This document shows positions 7,164 to 11,208 of a stretch of DNA of 11,208 nucleotides, piece by piece; the first letter of the stretch is position 1, and every line of letters starts with the position of its first letter. The notes under the pieces are model-generated. The model did no database searches. It was not told the DNA's origin and saw only the letters and a list, made by a program, of their open reading frames with translations. A program made the translations under genes and the position numbers. Source of the DNA: Auxenochlorella pyrenoidosa (lineage: Eukaryota > Chlorophyta > Trebouxiophyceae > Chlorellales > Chlorellaceae); contig KQ482063.1 in assembly GCA_001430745.1 (NCBI GenBank), positions 657,681 to 668,888 of the forward strand, read 5' to 3'.

Positions 7164-10100
7164 TCAGAGGGGCAGGGCCTCAGCCTGGCGGCGGGCAGAG
7201 GCCAACAGTGCTGCACCCGCCAGGAGTGCGCAAACGGCGCCAGCCACGATCAGGCCCGCGAAGAACCCCGAGGGCAGGGCCAGCATGGCCTTCTCTGTGC
7301 CCTGCGCAGCCAGCAGCTGGCCGGCAGCGGCGCTCAGGTCGGCAGCACCGGTGGCGTCGGCGGCCAGCAGGCGGCGGCCGGGACTGGAGTCCTGGGCAGC
7401 TGCAGCAGAGGCAGCCTCGGCACGCCCTGCGGCCAGGCCAGCGGAATAGCCTGCAGCAAAGCCGCTTTCGTACGACAGAGTGGTGGGGCAGGCAGGGGGG
7501 AGGGGGGAGGGCTGCGGCTCGGTGGGGGTGAGGGGCGAAGGCTGTGGCTCGGCCGGGGAGGGCTGGGCAGACGGTGAAAGAGCCTCCACTGGCGAGGGTG
7601 TGGGCTCAGCGGGCGGCTCGGCTGGCGACGGCTCGGCTGGCTGGGTCTCAGGCTGCAGGAAGAGGGTAGGCGACAGGACAAAGGAAAGTTAAGTAGGCCC
7701 ACTCTTGCACCTGCCACCACCCTACCCCACCCCCACACCCACAGCGGCTGGAGATGGGCCTGCCCTTGCCTGCGAGGGTGTCGGCTCTGCAGGAGTGGCG
7801 GGCGACGCCTCGGCGGGCTCGGGCTCGGGAGCAGGCTGGCCGGTGGGGGCAGAGGGTGACGGCTCCTCGATTAGTGAGGGCTGAGGCTCTCCGGGGGTTT
7901 CAGGGGAGGGAGAGGCCTCTGCGCTGGGCATGGTCACGTCAGAGGGAGGCGATGGCTGTGCAGGCACATCGACGCCGTCGGCGGGTGAGGCGCTTGTAGG
8001 CTCAGAAGGCGAGGGTGCCGCGGTCGTTGGGGGAGAAGGCTGGGGCTCATCAGCAGGGGAGGCGGCTGGTGAGGGCTCCACCTGCTAGTGGCGGTAGTGC
8101 AGGGAGGGGAGGCCTGGGTAAGCAAGGGGCAGAGCATATATGGTAGTCGTACGCTTCGCTGCTTTTTTTGCGCCAGCACAGGCATGCGCTTACCTGTTCG
8201 CCGCTGGGTGGAGCTCGGGATGCCTCCTGGACAGGTGAGGGCTCAGCAGGCTGCTCAGCCGGGGGTGAGGCAGCCCCAGGGTCGCAGTAGCCGCACGAGG
8301 CGGGGCACCAGGCGGTAGCCCAGGCAGAGTCGCACAGGTCCTGCTTCTGCAGTGTCAGAGGAAGGGGCGCGAGCAGAGGAAGGCAGGGGTGTCAGGTGCC
8401 GACAGGTGCCTGCAGGCAAGGCCTGCTACTATCCGAGGCAAGGAAACCCTCCCCTCACCAGCACGTCGGAGCAGGAGAAGCTGGGAGTGGACAGATCTAC
8501 GCAGTCCGCACTGCTGCCCTGGGCAGGGGCGGGCTGGGCTGGCGAGGGCTCTGGCGAGGTGGCCGTGGATGGCTGAGGCTCAGGCTCGGCCGAGGGAGAG
8601 GGTGTAGGATCAGCAGAGGGAGAGGGCTCGGCTGCTGGAGAGGGCGCAGGCTCAGCCGGGGTGGCGGGAGACTGCTGGGGCTCAGGCTCGGCTGCGGGAG
8701 AGGGCGCAGGCTCAGCCGGGGTGGCAGGAGACTGCTGGGGCTCAGGCTCGGCTGAGGGGGAGGGCGCAGGCTCAGTCGGGGTGGCAGGTGACTGCTGGGG
8801 CTCAGCGGGAGTGGGCGGAGAGGGCTGCGGCTCGGTGGGAGACGGCTGGGCGGGCTGGGGCTCGGGAGCTGGCTCGCCGGCGGGAGTGGATGGCGACACA
8901 GGCTCCGCAGGTGACAGTTGAGGCTCAGTGGGGGAGGCCTCGATCGGAGAGGGCTCAGCTGGTGTGGGAGAGGAGGTCTCTTCGGAAGTGCCTGGCGAGG
9001 GCTGGGCAGGCTGCGACTCGGCAGGCGGGGAGGCCGGCTCCTCAGCAGGCGCCGGGCTTGCAGTCTCCAGGCAGATGCCGCAGCTGCAAGTGGACAGACA
9101 GCGTTGGCGTTGGTGTTGCAGGCGGCAACAGTTTGGGCCAAGAGCATGCTCCTACTTCCAAAGCCCCATCCACTTCTCCTCCCTCACCTGGTCTGGCATG
9201 ACGTCCTGGTGAAGTTGGCGATGAAGGGGTCGCCAGCGCTCTCCAGGGAGCAAGGGTTGGCCAGGGAAGCAAAGAAGAAGGCGCAGGCCGAGGCGTCCGG
9301 AGCGGTGGCGCAGGCAGGGTGCTGCGGGCCAGCAGCGCTGGGCGCGGCGGCGGCATCAGGGCCATCGGGCGTGCAGCGCTTGCAGGTGGCGGCGCAGTTG
9401 GAGGTCATGAAGATGGTGAGGAAGCTGCGGGGGAGAGGGTGCAGGGGAGGGTTTTGTGTGTGGGCGTGCGCTGCTGGGCAGGCAGCACCCTGCAACTACC
9501 CTGTCCTCTAGCACCAATAGTAGCTTTCCAACAAAACGAAAGCACAAAGCGCTGCTCACCCCATGGCGGTGCAGGCGTCGCCGCCAGCTTGCTCTTGGAA
9601 GAAGCTGCACATGTCGCTGGTGTCCTTGACCTGCAGGAGAAGTCCAGCGGGCAGGGTGGTGAGGTGCTAGGGAGCATGCTCTGCTGTAACCCCTGCCGTC
9701 AGCATGCAGCCTGGCCCTCATACCATTAGCCCTTTGATCGCTCTGCGGTGAGCCTGACGCTTGCCTGGCTGCATGGCGGCAGCGGGGCTGGGGAGGCCTG
9801 GAGCAGGGTGCGGTGGGCGGCGGTGGGGTCGGCGGCACCACAGGCAGTGCACAGGGACCTGCAGGTAGCATGAGAACGTCGAGGAAGTAGTTGGAGGGGT
9901 TGAGATTGTTGGGTGCTGACCGGATGGTGCCTGCCTTCCTCCCTGGGCCCTTCCACCCGCTTGCTGTCAACGACCCGCCTACACCCGCCCGCTCTGCGCG
10001 CACCTGGCAAAGTTGCCGGTGGGTCCAGCCAGGACACAGGCGTCGGGCGTCTCTGTCAGCAGCAGGGAGCAGTACGCCGGCAGCTTGGTCTCTGGTGGCG

Positions 10101-10399
10101 GTGGCGGCCCGTCAGAGATGGACTCGACAGCGAAGGTTGGCAGCAGGGCCATGGCCAGCTGGTCAACGGTGGCGGCATCGGCGGTTCGGTCGGCGGCGGC
10201 AGTTGAGAGCAGCACCGCTGCTCCCAGGAGCGCAGCCAGTACGCTGCAGGAGGCGAATGCGAGGGGAGAGGGTGGAAGGTGGACGAGGGGTAGGGGCAGG
10301 TGAGGGGCGCGCAGCGGGGCTGCAAACCGAACTGATTGAACAGGTAGCGGCAGCCCTCCTCCGCATCACACGCGCCGGCTCCCACCTTGCGGGGCGCAT
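7164..10399 (-). CDS. secreted type I membrane protein with three ShKT domains and Pro/Glu/Ser-rich spacers
   Basis: Exons 5' to 3' on the minus strand: 10399-10386, 10243-10004, 9858-9765, 9630-9560, 9424-9188, 9083-8459, 8346-8194, 8081-7743 and 7652-7164. They total 2262 nt, 753 residues, with every junction in phase. Residues 1-23 (MRPASVLAALLGAAVLLSTA...) form a signal peptide. ShKT domains have six cysteines each at 114-157, 178-223 and 413-448. The spacers 224-412 and about 449-645 are rich in PAEP, PSP and TPAEP, as in hydroxyproline-rich wall proteins. A membrane segment at about 721-743 is followed by the basic ARRQ and a short tail. ShKT domains (PF01549) are small disulfide folds, named after a sea-anemone peptide but widespread in secreted proteins and proline 4-hydroxylases of plants and algae; nothing here suggests a toxin. 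The likely role is at the cell surface or wall; ligand unknown. The start was chosen because its 14-nt exon joins in phase to the signal-peptide core. The third intron has a GC donor. Confidence 0.88.
8631..8811 (-). repeat. 60 bp coding minisatellite, three copies
   Basis: A 60 bp period (8641-8700, 8701-8760, and 8761 to about 8811) encodes a 20-residue unit built from EPEPQQSPATP and AEPAPSPAA. Copies differ at a few bases. It lies between ShKT domains 2 and 3. Confidence 0.93.
9631..9764 (-). other. GC-AG intron inside the first ShKT domain
   Basis: The exon ends PPCSQ at 9765 and is followed by gcaagc on the minus strand. The next exon starts VKDTSDMC after cctgcag. Joining them restores all six cysteines of ShKT 1 in correct spacing. 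The GT six bases further on (gtcagg) would also keep the frame but add two residues (AS), so GC use is favoured by the gcaag donor, not proven. Confidence 0.65.
10386..10399 (-). other. 14-nt first coding exon of the ShKT gene
   Basis: ATGCGCCCCGCAAG is followed by gtggga. It supplies Met-Arg-Pro-Ala and two bases of a Ser codon, completed by the C at 10243. The next exon (10243-10004) is open and hydrophobic but offers no ATG in its frame after the acceptor, so an upstream start is needed. Confidence 0.75.
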
Positions 10400-10939
10400 T
10401 GTTGCGGCTGAAGAGTCCGCAGAGGGACGAAACGGGCTCGACGGTCTCGGGCGGTTGCCGAAGTGCGCAGCTAGCTGGTTGTCGGCTCTGCTGAGGCGTA
10501 AACTGGGCCTCAAGTCCCGGCTGATGCAGCGAGAAGAATGCCAAAGTCGGCGCCGCTGCCCAATTATGAGGGCCGCATCGAGTGCAGCTGTCCAGCAGGC
10601 GCAGCGTGCATCGCGCACCCACGCATGTTGTGACACACTGTTCTTGCCACTATCTCATCTCTGCCCACGGTATACTTCTGAGTACTTGCGTTCCCCGTGA
10701 CACAGAGAAAAAACGGTTGCAAAACAGCGTAATATATCAGACAGTCTCAAGAGGCACAACGATGCCTGCTCTCCTCCCTGCGCCCGCCCTTGCCTTGGCA
10801 ATACCCAAAGCGCTGCAGTTCACAATCGTGGGGTCTCTCAAAAGACATATACAGAGCACTGGGAACACTCTCAACAGTACAGAATACCAGGACGCAGGGG
10901 CAGCGCACCAGGGCGCAGGTGGGTGCAGCTGGCGGCGCG
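10400..10939 (-). promoter_or_regulatory. 5' UTR and promoter of the ShKT gene; 3' UTR of the next minus-strand gene
   Basis: No gene is supported here. The part nearest 10940 should be the 3' UTR of the gene ending there, and the part nearest 10400 the leader and promoter of the ShKT gene. AT-rich TATA-like strings occur on the minus strand near 10730-10740 (gatatatta) and 10669-10676 (gtatacc). Neither can be assigned without transcript data. Confidence 0.35.
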
Positions 10940-11208
10940 TCATGCGCCGTGACCATCTGCCGAGCTGCCCGCCTGCCGCCCGCGCTGCCGCCCGCTGCCC
11001 GCGCTGCTGCCCCGCCAGCTGCCGCTACCCGACGGCGAGCGCGGCGAGCCCTCCCGCAGCAGCTGCTCATCCTCCAGCAGGAACCCGTCCCGCACCCCGA
11101 GCATGAGCACGCCGCCGCTGCGCCGCGGGCTGGGGCTCAGGCTGCCGCTGCCGCGCGCGCCAAAGCCGCCGCCCAGCTCCACCTCGGAGCCGGCGCTGCC
11201 GCTGCCGT
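10940..11208 (-). CDS. C-terminal end of an unrecognised Ser/Gly-rich protein (partial)
   Basis: An open frame enters from the right edge and ends at TGA 10942-10940, giving 88 visible residues. It is rich in Ser, Gly and Arg (SPSPRRSGG, GSPRSPSGSGSW) around one more ordered stretch, VLMLGVRDGFLLEDEQLL. Codon use is strongly G/C-ending like the other genes, and base composition falls sharply just after the stop, both of which favour real coding. No domain is recognised; the tail looks disordered. The start and most of the gene lie beyond 11208, and an intron within the visible part cannot be excluded. Confidence 0.5.
   Translation of the reverse strand, partial: GSGSAGSEVELGGGFGARGSGSLSPSPRRSGGVLMLGVRDGFLLEDEQLLREGSPRSPSGSGSWRGSSAGSGRQRGRQAGSSADGHGA

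Noticed and set aside
8497..9147. 216-residue minus-strand open frame rich in Pro, Leu and Arg
   Set aside because: A shifted-frame shadow of the Pro/Glu-rich spacer; the ShKT cysteines and phase-matched junctions fix the other frame.

Overview
The window looks like nuclear DNA of a green alga, most likely a chlorellalean trebouxiophyte. It is GC-rich, its genes are broken by many 90-480 nt introns with C-rich tracts ending in ctgcag, it uses TGTAA-type 3' end signals, and it encodes a eukaryotic ribosomal protein and an extensin-like proline-rich surface protein. I saw no bacterial operon, tRNA, rRNA or CRISPR array. The species call is inference.

Layout. (1) Positions 1-3369, plus strand: the C-terminal three quarters of cytosolic ribosomal protein uL3 (RPL3) in ten exons, with the 5' exons off the left edge. 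Every junction can be fixed by protein conservation. One intron is GC-AG. A GT repeat and a CA repeat sit in the introns on either side of the first visible exon. (2) Positions 3653-6895, plus strand: a multi-exon gene of unknown function. A frame-consistent model of six exons and about 631 residues can be built. It contains a 161 bp block present twice (97.5% identical), an acidic/glutamine-rich middle, and a large last intron holding a decayed copy of its own early exons plus a 205 bp imperfect palindrome. A stretch near its N-terminus has weak histone H2A-like spacing. (3) Positions 10399-7164, minus strand: a nine-exon gene for a predicted 753-residue secreted, type I membrane protein with a signal peptide, three six-cysteine ShKT domains, long Pro/Glu/Ser-rich spacers and one C-terminal membrane segment. 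Its exons join in phase, and the cysteine pattern of the ShKT domains independently confirms five of its junctions, including a second GC-AG intron. (4) Positions 11208-10940, minus strand: the C-terminal end of a further gene, Ser/Gly-rich and not recognised.

The genes do not form a pathway. RPL3 is housekeeping, the ShKT/proline-rich protein probably acts at the cell surface or wall, and the middle gene is the least explained. Genes 2 and 3 converge on 6896-7163; genes 3 and 4 are tandem on the minus strand.
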